A DNA stretch of 64,000 bases from an uncultured Prevotellaceae bacterium (GTDB taxonomy: Bacteria; Bacteroidota; Bacteroidia; Bacteroidales; Bacteroidaceae): assembly GCA_900316585.1 (NCBI GenBank), contig ONDM01000011.1, positions 49,785-113,784 of the forward strand, written 5' to 3'. Made by a program: the position numbers and the translations under genes. The notes beneath the pieces were generated by a model. The model saw only the letters and a program-made list of their open reading frames with translations. It was not told the origin of the DNA and searched no databases. This document shows positions 55,501 through 62,996 of this stretch, one piece after another; positions within the stretch are counted from its first letter, which is position 1, and each line of letters begins with the position of its first letter.

Positions 55501-57115
55501 CACTGATTTCATAAGTCTTATATTGGACACTATTAATCTTTGCCTGAATGTCTGCAATAGAATGCCTAGAGTAAAAATCCGTACCTGTCCCTTGAACTGA
55601 AATGTTGCCAGATACCAAGAAAAGAGAATCTTTTGGCATGAAATCGTGGAGATTAATCTGATTTGCATTAGCATCCAACTTATAATAACCCCGCATGTCA
55701 TCATAATGAACTGACAAATCCAAAACGCCATTTCTTTCCAGAATTTTGCCTTCATAGGAATATTGGGTACCCGAAATATTTACATGACCCATAGCCTTCA
55801 TACCTTGAGGTACAGTATAATCTGAAAGATTTACCGCTTTAAGAAATGGCTTTAAATTGTCAGCCTGAGCATTCAAATTGATAGACCCAGACCGGGTTTT
55901 ATCATTCAAAACATTATAAATTGCACCATCCAAATATGAAACTAAGATTCCATCTAAACTAGCCTTGGATTTATGAATCTGTATCTTATGCATATTCCCA
56001 TCAATCTTGGTGTTAACAATGATAGGAGCATCTGGATACGCATCCCTTATCTTTTTAGCATTTTCTTCTCCAACAGCTAAGAGTAAATCCTGCTTGCCGA
56101 TAGTAGCATCCATTTTAAGTTCCATAAGACCATCATCTGCCTTATCCAAAGAACTCCAATCTACTGCAGCATCCAAATTCACTCCAGAATAAGGAGTAAC
56201 TAACGACATTTTAGATGCCTTAATAGAAGCAGAATCCAAGCGTAAGCGACCTGTTAATGATTTAGCTTGTAGACCCGAACGTTCTTTGAACTGGCTTTTA
56301 AGAAGGTTGACTGACACAAAGGAGCCTTGATTTACTAACGAATCTGCCACCAAATTCAAAGAATCCAAAGATATATGATTATAATCAAATCCTTGAGCAG
56401 CAAATCCAGGGATAAGATTAACTGATGCTGATGAAGATTGGATGACAAGATGAGCTACTTTAAACAGACTTTCACCTAAATCCATAGTTGTATGGCTCAC
56501 CTGAGAATCACCGAAGCCTAAACAAATATCCATGGAATCAACCAATACCCGCAAATCAGAACTTTTTATCCGTGCTTTTTCCAATAGAACTTGCCATGCT
56601 GTAGGTTCGCTAGGAACAGTATCCTCAGGAACAGAATCGTTTACAGTTATGCAGATATCAGCTCCATCAATTAAAGCTTCATTAACTACAATTGTTTCTG
56701 AACCCCAATTAATTCCATGAGATTTTAAGTAGAAATGAGGAAGTGTGCCTTTAATATCTACCGCATCTATCAAATCTAGAGTATTTACCTTAACATCTCT
56801 CAGATCTAATCCATCTATATTAACAACTTGTCGAATAAGGGGTAATACTTGAATATCTGCTGTTAACTTCCCTACAGCCAAAACAGTATCCTGATTCTGA
56901 ATAGCTACAAAATTTGTTAGAACTAAATCCATGGGAAAAGATAGGCGCACATCATCAATGCTCACCTGCAAGCCCAACTCCTTAGAAGCGACGTTTACAG
57001 CTTTGTTAACCAAGTATTTTTGTACTGGTGGCAAGTAAATAAGAAGATTCAAAAGTAATAGCAACACAAACGGTGTGGCTATTACTATTCCTATCCACTT
57101 GAGAGTTTTTTTCAT
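52493..57115 (-). CDS. tamB: TamB: translocation and assembly module protein
   Basis: 1540-residue envelope protein anchored by one N-terminal helix (about 6-29, WIGIVIATPFVLLLLLNLLIYLPP). The rest is almost entirely beta-strand repeats, as in TamB and other bridge-like lipid transfer proteins, and the C-terminal 400 residues match the DUF490 domain (GNLVFRYTPEGKMFLNGRYNINGGEM, DLQVIPLKTFTLGSGSYVQFNGD). It ends with a charged Arg/Glu/Gln-rich tail (KKREQLMQERELRREQRLEQRR). TamB spans the periplasm, possibly moving phospholipid to the outer membrane. First gene of the tamB-tamL transcript. The -7 element at 57134-57141 leaves a short leader. Confidence 0.94.
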   Translation of the reverse strand: MKKTLKWIGIVIATPFVLLLLLNLLIYLPPVQKYLVNKAVNVASKELGLQVSIDDVRLSFPMDLVLTNFVAIQNQDTVLAVGKLTADIQVLPLIRQVVNIDGLDLRDVKVNTLDLIDAVDIKGTLPHFYLKSHGINWGSETIVVNEALIDGADICITVNDSVPEDTVPSEPTAWQVLLEKARIKSSDLRVLVDSMDICLGFGDSQVSHTTMDLGESLFKVAHLVIQSSSASVNLIPGFAAQGFDYNHISLDSLNLVADSLVNQGSFVSVNLLKSQFKERSGLQAKSLTGRLRLDSASIKASKMSLVTPYSGVNLDAAVDWSSLDKADDGLMELKMDATIGKQDLLLAVGEENAKKIRDAYPDAPIIVNTKIDGNMHKIQIHKSKASLDGILVSYLDGAIYNVLNDKTRSGSINLNAQADNLKPFLKAVNLSDYTVPQGMKAMGHVNISGTQYSYEGKILERNGVLDLSVHYDDMRGYYKLDANANQINLHDFMPKDSLFLVSGNISVQGTGTDFYSRHSIADIQAKINSVQYKTYEISGIGLQAKLDKNRLTGRATSDNPYLHLESDFDALVKKDTIGGDIFADVLDADLTRLGVMGGRGRLSLKINANLGYNFGENANLNANISNISLEGSKDTYHLKDFNAQAFLTSDSIKADVVTGNLIAHLRTAGGLSHVQKQGQEFINLLQSQIKEHNFQIPVLKEAIPQCHLEIRAGKDNLISNILQLNGYDFGTLYAHFDTSVDEGLHGNMHVYSFKSDSLQLDTIRLNISPEEETLRFRAQIRNNRNNPQFVFNSYLNGSLMNDGVVAHLQLYDKKDVLGIDMGFRMKAETNGFRFTFSPERPLLAYNSFNLSPDDAYVFLRDDMQVSGNMSLLTDEGMGIVFSANPNEGEQQNMDLEVFDLNLTEISNILPYVPEMSGLVSGKIHAYQQAKGDLQANGKLNFKNLTYEENPMGDIDLAMEYTPSSKGMHSVSMTLERNGVLVSQLSGSYESATGDILLDAELIRFPAEIVNGFIPDHLFGLKGTLEGKFKLTGDTSRPIVNGTIGTDSVYLFSDVYNLNLRAQNKKFPIVDSRFSMQNFVFYSEKNDELTANGTIDFANLDKILMNISLRARNFQLIDEPRNMVSQLYGKAFVNLQTTVRGDLDNLVVRGTVELLGTTDVTYVLKDSPLEIEDRLSDLVTFIDFADTTKVQQEISRQELSGVDLQLNLNISEGAHVNCDLSVNRESYVMLQGGGNLVFRYTPEGKMFLNGRYNINGGEMKYDLQVIPLKTFTLGSGSYVQFNGDIQNPTLNITATEKTRASVTTNGSSPRNVLFEVGVKISQTLQNMGLEFTIDALQDMTVQNELAGFSKETRAKLAVTMLVTGLYLSEENASGNINMSSALNSFLQSEISSIAGNALRTIDISVGMEDGTASDGSATTDYSFRFAKRLWNNRVSIIIGGKVSTGSNANASDSFIDDVSIEYRLDENGTRYIRLYHERNYDSLLDGDVIETGGGIVLRKKVNRFDELFIFRSRKKREQLMQERELRREQRLEQRRNEANNE

Positions 57116-57133
57116 ATTCCCTTATTTTAGGTG

Positions 57134-57141
57134 CAAAATTA
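57134..57141 (-). promoter_or_regulatory. -7 element of tamB-tamL
   Basis: Minus-strand TAATTTTG, 18 bases upstream of the tamB ATG. Confidence 0.55.
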
Positions 57142-57183
57142 ATAAAAAGGAGGCAAAGCGAAAGCTTTTCCGAAAAATAGTTC

Positions 57184-57191
57184 TACCTTTG
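57184..57191 (+). promoter_or_regulatory. -7 element of the ABC ATPase gene
   Basis: TACCTTTG, 28 bases upstream of the ATG at 57220, divergent from the tamB promoter. Confidence 0.6.
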
Positions 57192-57219
57192 CCCATGTTT
57201 TAAAGTCAAAACCAAGCAA

Positions 57220-58005
57220 ATGCCTGAAATAACAATAAAACTAAAGAATTTAACAACAGGCTATTCCACGAAAAGCAATCAGCGAGTAGTATCAAAGGAT
57301 CTAACCGCCTGTTTAAATAATGAAGAACTAACATGCTTGTTGGGAGTCAATGGAGCTGGAAAATCAACTTTACTTCGAACTCTTTCAGCTTTCATCCCTC
57401 CTATATCTGGCAAAATTAGTCTTCTAGGAAAGTATCTCGAAGATTATACACCAAAAGAACTATCCAAACTTATTGGTGTTGTGTTGACAGGTAGAATGGA
57501 ACAAGGAGGACTAACTGTCTTTGACATGGTTGGCATGGGACGAAGTCCATATACCGGTTTTTGGGGAACATTAGGAGAGCAAGATAGAGAGATTGTTAAA
57601 GATGCAATTAAACAAATCAAAATCACCCACCTCATAGAAAGGACCATGGATACGCTCAGCGATGGAGAACGCCAGAAAGTAATGATAGCCAAAGCTTTGG
57701 CACAAGAAACTCCTGTCATTTTCTTAGATGAGCCCACAGCCTTTCTGGATTTTCCCAGTAAAGTGGAAATGATGCAAATGCTTCATAATTTAGCACATGA
57801 CATGAAAAAGACAATTTTCCTGTCAACTCATGATCTGGAGCTAGCTCTGCAAGTGGCAGATAGACTATGGTTGTTGGATGCAGAGCAACTGATAACAGGC
57901 ACACCCAAAGAATTAGCTCATCAAGGCTACCTAGATCGTTTCTTTAACATACCAGGTATTTTTTTCGACAAGGATAATTTGACATACAAGATAGACAGGC
58001 AGTAG
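57220..58005 (+). CDS. ABC transporter ATPase, iron/cobalamin uptake type
   Basis: 261-residue ATP-binding subunit with complete motifs: Walker A GVNGAGKST, signature LSDGERQKV, Walker B VIFLDEPTAFLD and switch STHDLELAL. The arrangement resembles FecE/BtuD subunits of iron-siderophore, heme and vitamin B12 importers. No permease or binding-protein gene is next to it, so the partner must be encoded elsewhere or upstream genes have moved. The C-terminal segment (about 200-261) with GTPKELAHQGYLDRFF is typical of this group. Confidence 0.9.
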   Translation: MPEITIKLKNLTTGYSTKSNQRVVSKDLTACLNNEELTCLLGVNGAGKSTLLRTLSAFIPPISGKISLLGKYLEDYTPKELSKLIGVVLTGRMEQGGLTVFDMVGMGRSPYTGFWGTLGEQDREIVKDAIKQIKITHLIERTMDTLSDGERQKVMIAKALAQETPVIFLDEPTAFLDFPSKVEMMQMLHNLAHDMKKTIFLSTHDLELALQVADRLWLLDAEQLITGTPKELAHQGYLDRFFNIPGIFFDKDNLTYKIDRQ

Positions 58006-58181
58006 TAGTCAAAGAAGAGTATCTTTAGTTTATTTAAAATCTCTTTCTTTACAACTTTTTATAAATCACTAATATGAATATATTACCCAAAATCTAGTAT
58101 CAAATTACAATTTTATTCCTCCCATGTAAGAAGTCTAATTATAGTTATAGACTAAAAATGTCTATGTCTTTCATTTTTTTG

Positions 58182-58189
58182 TATCTTTG
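58182..58189 (+). promoter_or_regulatory. -7 element of the SDF symporter gene
   Basis: TATCTTTG, 20 bases upstream of the ATG at 58210. Confidence 0.6.
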
Positions 58190-58209
58190 CTGTTATCAAA
58201 ACAAATAAA

Positions 58210-59406
58210 ATGAAAAAGAATCTAATATATTGGATTGGTGCCCTAATTATTGGTGCCATTTTGGGAGCCCAAGGTATTGTTTGGTTAAATGATTTATTCG
58301 AGTTCATTGCCACCGTATTCACCCGATTATTTCAGTTTATTGCAATACCGACAATAGCTTTAGCAATTCTAACGACTCTAGCTTCATTAGATAGGCAAAA
58401 AAATGCTGGACGGATTTTCAGCCATACCATCACATACACTTTACTTACAACTATAGCGGCTGCAAGTATCGCTTTAATATTATATCTCATTATTCAACCT
58501 GAGAACCTTCCAACAAAAGCAATAAGAATAAGTTCTGCTGATATTCCTCAGGATTTAGGTAGTTTTTCATATTACGATCATATTATTTCAATTATTCCCA
58601 ATAATATCATATTGCCGTTCGAATCTGGCAATGTATTGAGTATTTTGATCATAGCTGCTTCTTTTGGTTTAGCACTTGCTTTCATGCCTGAATCGGATAA
58701 TAAACAGACCGTCTACCGTTTCTTTTCTGGATTACAAGAAATGCTGTTCATCTTAATCAGAGCATTAATCTGGGCTATTCCAATAGCCATTATCGCCTTT
58801 GCAGGCCAATTATCAGCCCAAATAGAAGCTGGAGTAATCATTGGTTCTTTAGGCAAATATATAGCAGTGGTAATGCTAGGCAATATAGTTCAAATATTCG
58901 TAGTACTACCACTATTTCTTTTAGCTAGAAAACTCAACCCGATCAAAGTCTTCCGTGCCATGTTCCCTGCATTATTAGTTGCCCTCTTCACTAAGAGCTC
59001 TGCCGGCACATTACCTGTTACCATACAATCAGCAGAAGAAAATTTAGAAATAAAACCAGAAATTGCCCGATTTGTTTTACCTATATGCACAACAATTAAC
59101 ATGAATGGATGTGCAGCTTTTATCCTAGTTACATCATTATTTCTAATGCAAAATGGAGGTTTCGAGTTGTCACTAGGCTCAATGATTCTTTGGCTTTTTA
59201 TATCTGTTGTATCTGCTATTGGCAATGCTGGAGTGCCCATGGGGTGCTATTTCCTAACCCTATCCTTAATGTCCAGCATAGGCGCTCCTATTGGAATAAT
59301 GGGAATAATCTTACCCATTTATACAATTATTGACATGGTAGAAACGGCTGAAAATGTTTGGTCGGACTCCTGTGTTTGCGCTATGACAAACCATGATTTG
59401 AAGTAA
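58210..59406 (+). CDS. Dicarboxylate/amino acid:cation symporter (SDF family)
   Basis: 398-residue inner-membrane transporter with about eight helices and two re-entrant loops. The N-terminal FIATVFTRLFQFIAIPTIALAILTTLAS, the HP1 Ser-rich motif TKSSAGTLPVTI and the TM7 segment TTINMNGCAAF (NMDGTA in most homologues) identify the glutamate/aspartate/dicarboxylate family. The change from Asp to Asn in the NMDGT motif may alter ion coupling. The substrate could be glutamate, aspartate, C4-dicarboxylates or serine/threonine. It has its own promoter and a shared terminator. Confidence 0.93.
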   Translation: MKKNLIYWIGALIIGAILGAQGIVWLNDLFEFIATVFTRLFQFIAIPTIALAILTTLASLDRQKNAGRIFSHTITYTLLTTIAAASIALILYLIIQPENLPTKAIRISSADIPQDLGSFSYYDHIISIIPNNIILPFESGNVLSILIIAASFGLALAFMPESDNKQTVYRFFSGLQEMLFILIRALIWAIPIAIIAFAGQLSAQIEAGVIIGSLGKYIAVVMLGNIVQIFVVLPLFLLARKLNPIKVFRAMFPALLVALFTKSSAGTLPVTIQSAEENLEIKPEIARFVLPICTTINMNGCAAFILVTSLFLMQNGGFELSLGSMILWLFISVVSAIGNAGVPMGCYFLTLSLMSSIGAPIGIMGIILPIYTIIDMVETAENVWSDSCVCAMTNHDLK

Positions 59407-59435
59407 TAAAAAAAGCTAGACATGTCTAGCTTTTT
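59407..59435. terminator. Bidirectional terminator between the symporter gene and tRNA-fMet
   Basis: AAAAAGCTAGACATGTCTAGCTTTTT is an extended palindrome of 26 bases with A and T runs on both sides. Confidence 0.9.
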
Positions 59436-59437
59436 AG

Positions 59438-59509
59438 TTGCGGAGGATGGGATCGAACCAACGACTTCCAGGTTATGAGCCTGGCGAGCTACCACTGCTC
59501 TACTCCGCG
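59438..59509 (-). tRNA. Initiator tRNA-Met (CAT)
   Basis: A complete cloverleaf on the minus strand with anticodon CAT in loop CTCATAA, T arm GTTCGATCC and acceptor 5' CGCGGAG. Position 1 is C and 72 is A, the unpaired end that marks initiator tRNAs and is recognised by methionyl-tRNA formyltransferase. The D stem has the A11-T24 pair, also an initiator trait. The anticodon stem is CCAGG/CCTGG, so the usual three G-C pairs are here A29-T41, G30-C40, G31-C39. CCA is not encoded. Confidence 0.95.
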
Positions 59510-59529
59510 ATATTTCTTGAATTCGGGTG

Positions 59530-59561
59530 CAAAGATAGAACTTTATTTTCAAACCACCAAA
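59530..59561 (-). promoter_or_regulatory. Promoter of tRNA-fMet
   Basis: Minus-strand TATCTTTG (59530-59537) and TTTG (59558-59561), separated by 20 bases. Confidence 0.75.
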
Positions 59562-59640
59562 CGTTCTTGAGGTTTTTTATTTTTGACAGCTCTGTTTTTG
59601 CACACTTTAGACCAGATTGTACCAAAATATCCCTAATATA

Positions 59641-59672
59641 TTTGCCTAAATGAAAGAATTCCCGTACTTTTG
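59641..59672 (+). promoter_or_regulatory. Promoter of the TetR-fabG-rluA genes
   Basis: TTTG (59641-59644), 20 bases, TACTTTTG (59665-59672). A small GTAC-TTTT-GTAC dyad overlaps the -7 element and could be part of an operator. Confidence 0.75.
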
Positions 59673-59695
59673 TACCCGTAAAATAACAAAAGGAT

Positions 59696-60301
59696 ATGGC
59701 TGTTTCTAAGACAAGAGCACTTTTGGTAGACGTAGCCCGTCAACTTTTTGCAAAAAACGGATTAGAGGAAACCACAATGAATGATATCGCTGTGGCATCC
59801 AAAAAAGGGCGTCGAACCCTTTATACCTATTTCAAAAATAAGGAAGAAATTTATTACGCTGTCATTGAATCTGAACTAAGTCTTCTCTCAGAAAAGCTAA
59901 TGGAAGTTTTAGACCAGGACATTAATCCTGAAGATAAAATTGTTGAACTCATTTATGCCCGCTTAGCTGCCATAAAGGAAATTATCCACCGAAACGGGAA
60001 TTTACGAGCAGAGTTTTTTCGAGATATCTGGAGTGTGGAAGTTGTCCGCAAGAATTTTGACAAAGGTCAGATAGACATTTACCGTAGAGTTCTCCATGAA
60101 GGCCGTGAAAAAGGAGTTTTTGAAATTGAGAACATTGAATTGCTTGCCAATATCATTCATTACTGTGTGAAAGGTTTGGAGGTTCCTTATATAAAAGGTA
60201 CTGTTGCTTCAGGCTTCAATGCTGAAAACAGTAAACCTTTAGTTGAAAAAATCGTGCATAGAGCTTTGGGGAAGCCAATTGAAAAAGGAAAACAAATTTA
60301 A
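59696..60301 (+). CDS. TetR-family transcriptional regulator
   Basis: 201-residue regulator. The N-terminal helix-turn-helix domain (about 5-55) reads ALLVDVARQLFAKNGLEETTMNDIAVASKKGRRTLYTYFKNKEEIYYAVIE, a classic TetR pattern. The remaining residues form the ligand-binding dimer domain. It is 11 bases upstream of fabG, which suggests control of fatty acid synthesis in response to an acyl ligand, as for FabR-type regulators; this is inference from position. The target operator is not evident beyond a short dyad at its own -7 element. Confidence 0.92.
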   Translation: MAVSKTRALLVDVARQLFAKNGLEETTMNDIAVASKKGRRTLYTYFKNKEEIYYAVIESELSLLSEKLMEVLDQDINPEDKIVELIYARLAAIKEIIHRNGNLRAEFFRDIWSVEVVRKNFDKGQIDIYRRVLHEGREKGVFEIENIELLANIIHYCVKGLEVPYIKGTVASGFNAENSKPLVEKIVHRALGKPIEKGKQI

Positions 60302-60312
60302 TCATAATTAAT

Positions 60313-61071
60313 ATGGGACTTTTAGAAGGAAAAACTGCCCTTATTACAGGTGCAGCTCGCGGCATAGGTAAGGCTGTCGCTATTAAATTCGCAAAAGAAG
60401 GTGCAAACATCGCATTTACAGATCTTGTACTTAACGATGACATGGCAGCTGGCTTAGAAGCGACCCGCAAGGAAATAGAGGAACTAGGTGTAACCTGTCG
60501 TGCTTATGCAGGTAATGCTGCTGATTTCGCTGAGACCGAAGCTGTTGTTAAACAAATTCATGCAGATTTCGGCTCTATTGATATCCTGGTTAACAATGCA
60601 GGTATCACAAAAGATGGCTTGATGCTCCGAATGACAGAGGCTCAATGGGACGCAGTCCTGAATGTAAATTTAAAATCTGCATTCAACTTTATCCACGCAT
60701 GTGCTCCTATCATGCTTCGTCAGCGCGGTGGTTCTATTATTAACATGTCATCTGTTGTAGGCGTTCATGGTAATGCTGGCCAATGCAACTATTCTGCTTC
60801 AAAAGCAGGTATGATCGGTTTGGCTAAGTCTATAGCCCAAGAACTTGGTCCAAAGGGTGTTCGAGCTAACGCTGTTGCTCCAGGTTTTATTGAAACAGCT
60901 ATGACTGCCCAACTTCCTGAAGAAATCCGTAAGGATTGGATGAAAAAAATTCCTCTCCGTCGTGGAGGCCAAGTTGATGACATTGCAAACGTTTGTCTAT
61001 TTTTGGCATCTGACATGTCAAGCTATGTATCCGGTCAGGTTATACAGATTGATGGCGGTATGAACATGTAG
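60313..61071 (+). CDS. fabG: 3-oxoacyl-ACP reductase FabG
   Basis: 252-residue short-chain dehydrogenase, the NADPH-dependent reductase of fatty acid elongation. It has the cofactor motif TGAARGIGKAVA, NNAGITKDGLMLRM (NNAG), the catalytic Ser in INMSSVVGVHGNAGQ, YSASKAGMIGLAKS (YxxxK) and the PGFIETAMT segment with GGMNM at the C-terminus. The NAGITKD(G/N)LM(L/M)RM signature is characteristic of FabG. It lies between a TetR regulator and an RluA gene, probably on one transcript. Confidence 0.95.
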   Translation: MGLLEGKTALITGAARGIGKAVAIKFAKEGANIAFTDLVLNDDMAAGLEATRKEIEELGVTCRAYAGNAADFAETEAVVKQIHADFGSIDILVNNAGITKDGLMLRMTEAQWDAVLNVNLKSAFNFIHACAPIMLRQRGGSIINMSSVVGVHGNAGQCNYSASKAGMIGLAKSIAQELGPKGVRANAVAPGFIETAMTAQLPEEIRKDWMKKIPLRRGGQVDDIANVCLFLASDMSSYVSGQVIQIDGGMNM

Positions 61072-61080
61072 TATTGTCAG

Positions 61081-61752
61081 ATGCAAATAGTCTACGAAGA
61101 TAATCATCTGATAATAATCAACAAGTCCAGCTCGGAGATTGTACAAGGAGACAAAACTGGTGATATTCCTCTATCTGAAATAATAAAAGATTATTTAAAA
61201 GAGAAGTATAACAAACCAGGTAATGTATTCCTTGGAGTTGTACATCGGCTCGATCGTCCCGTTTCTGGACTTGTTGTTTTTGCAAAAACCAGTAAAGCAC
61301 TTTCACGCTTAAATGAAATGTTTCGTACTGGTAATGTGCATAAAACGTATTGGGCTATTGTAAAAAACGCTCCTTCTAAAGATGAAAGTGAACTAGTCAA
61401 TTGGCTTGTTCGAAACGAAAAACAAAATAAAAGCTATGCATATGATACAGAGAAGCCTAACACAAAAAAGGCTGTTTTAGATTATAAAGTCATAGCACAT
61501 TCTGATAATTATCATCTTCTGGAGATACACTTAAAAACAGGAAGACATCATCAAATACGATGTCAATTAGCTCATATTGGATGCCCTATCAAGGGTGACT
61601 TAAAATACGGATTTCAACGTAGCAATCCAGACGGAAGCATATGCCTTCATTCCAAAAAGATAGAATTTATACACCCCATTTCTAAAAAAGCAATTCAAAT
61701 TATAGCACCAACTCCTGAAACTGATGTATGGACGGCTTTTAAGAATGTTTAA
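61081..61752 (+). CDS. RluA-family pseudouridine synthase
   Basis: 223-residue RNA-modifying enzyme. It holds the catalytic-Asp motif VVHRLDRPVSGLVVFAKT, the KTYWAIVKN strand and the GRHHQIRCQLAHIGCPIKGD motif of the RluA group. The S4 domain found in longer members is absent. The target uridine in rRNA or tRNA cannot be told. It starts nine bases after fabG and converges on the M16 peptidase gene, with a four-base overlap. Confidence 0.92.
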   Translation: MQIVYEDNHLIIINKSSSEIVQGDKTGDIPLSEIIKDYLKEKYNKPGNVFLGVVHRLDRPVSGLVVFAKTSKALSRLNEMFRTGNVHKTYWAIVKNAPSKDESELVNWLVRNEKQNKSYAYDTEKPNTKKAVLDYKVIAHSDNYHLLEIHLKTGRHHQIRCQLAHIGCPIKGDLKYGFQRSNPDGSICLHSKKIEFIHPISKKAIQIIAPTPETDVWTAFKNV

Positions 61753-62996
61753 TTACCTTTATTACTTGGATGATAATAAAGTGAACTGCATTTCTCTTTT
61801 ACAAAAATATTTTTAGCTACTTGCTGAAGTTGTTCAGGTGTCACACTTCTATATAGCTCAACCTCTTTATTTATAAAATTAGCATTACCTAGAATTTCAT
61901 AATATGCTAAATTACGAGCCAAATTTATATGATTTGTATATCCAAAAATCTGCGCACTCTCAAACTTATTTTGAACTTTCTCTAATTCCAATAAATCAAT
62001 CCTTTTCTCTATCAACTCATCCAAAATTTTAAAAACAGCTTCTTCCGCATCTTCTAATGAGATGCCAGGTAATGTTTTCCCAACTATTTGAAAATGTCCA
62101 GGATCTATAGAGCCTTGTATGAAAGCATCCACTGAAGAGAACATTGGGTTTTGATGCATAAGTTGCTGAATCAAGCGACTACTTTTGCCATTACTCAAAA
62201 TATCAGAAAGGATATCGCAAGCATAGTAGTCTTTATCCATACAAGAACACATAGGAAATGCTAAATACAATGCCTCCACTGGAACATTACGTTCAACCTC
62301 TAAATGACGATATGCATCCTGCTCTGGTTCTTTTGGTAATGGAGTGATTAATAATTTTCTTGAAGGAATTCCTGAAAACCATTTCTCTGACAATCGGAGA
62401 GTCTCTTCAAAAGTTATATGGCCTGTAACAGCAAGAACTGCATTATTGGGAGCATAAAAACCAAAAAAGAATTGTTTCACCAAATCCATATCCACCTGCT
62501 CAATATGAGATATTTCCTTTCCAATAGTTGGCCATTGGTACGGATGGACTTTATATACTAAAGACCGGAGTAAATGACCTGAATCACCATAAGGTTGGTT
62601 TAGGCAGCTTTGTTTGAACTCTTCTATCACAACATGACGTTGTACTTCCAGACTTTTTGATGTAAAAGCTAAACTTAGCATACGATCACTTTCCAACCAA
62701 AAGGCCACCTCTACATTTTGATATGGGATAGTAATGAAATAATTTGTAATATCATTAGTTGTAAATGCATTATCTTCTCCTCCAGCCTCTTGGATTGGTG
62801 TGTCAAAATTAGGAATATTGATTGAACCACCAAACATCAAGTGCTCAAACAAATGAGCTAGTCCTGTATGCTCAGGCATTTCATTTCGTGCGCCTACATT
62901 GTAGAGGATATTAACGGTCACCATCTGAGTGGAATAGTCTGGGCTATGAACTATTCTTAAACCATTATCTAGAATATGTCTATTAATCGTTATCAC
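61749..62996 (-). CDS. M16-family zinc peptidase
   Basis: 415-residue peptidase with the inverted zinc motif HLFEH (in TGLAHLFEHLMFGG) and a downstream Glu-rich segment VVIEEFKQSCLNQPYGD supplying the third ligand. Residues 170-415 are the inactive-type M16C half that closes the chamber. There is no signal peptide, so it is probably cytoplasmic, like the processing-protease group, though it lies behind a lipoprotein gene. The start codon is GTG (62994-62996), overlapping the cyclophilin stop (GTGA), so translation is coupled. Confidence 0.92.
   Translation of the reverse strand: MITINRHILDNGLRIVHSPDYSTQMVTVNILYNVGARNEMPEHTGLAHLFEHLMFGGSINIPNFDTPIQEAGGEDNAFTTNDITNYFITIPYQNVEVAFWLESDRMLSLAFTSKSLEVQRHVVIEEFKQSCLNQPYGDSGHLLRSLVYKVHPYQWPTIGKEISHIEQVDMDLVKQFFFGFYAPNNAVLAVTGHITFEETLRLSEKWFSGIPSRKLLITPLPKEPEQDAYRHLEVERNVPVEALYLAFPMCSCMDKDYYACDILSDILSNGKSSRLIQQLMHQNPMFSSVDAFIQGSIDPGHFQIVGKTLPGISLEDAEEAVFKILDELIEKRIDLLELEKVQNKFESAQIFGYTNHINLARNLAYYEILGNANFINKEVELYRSVTPEQLQQVAKNIFVKEKCSSLYYHPSNKGN

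Noticed and set aside
59438..59509. Elongator tRNA-Met or tRNA-Ile (CAT)
   Set aside because: The C1-A72 mismatch and A11-T24 pair indicate the initiator.
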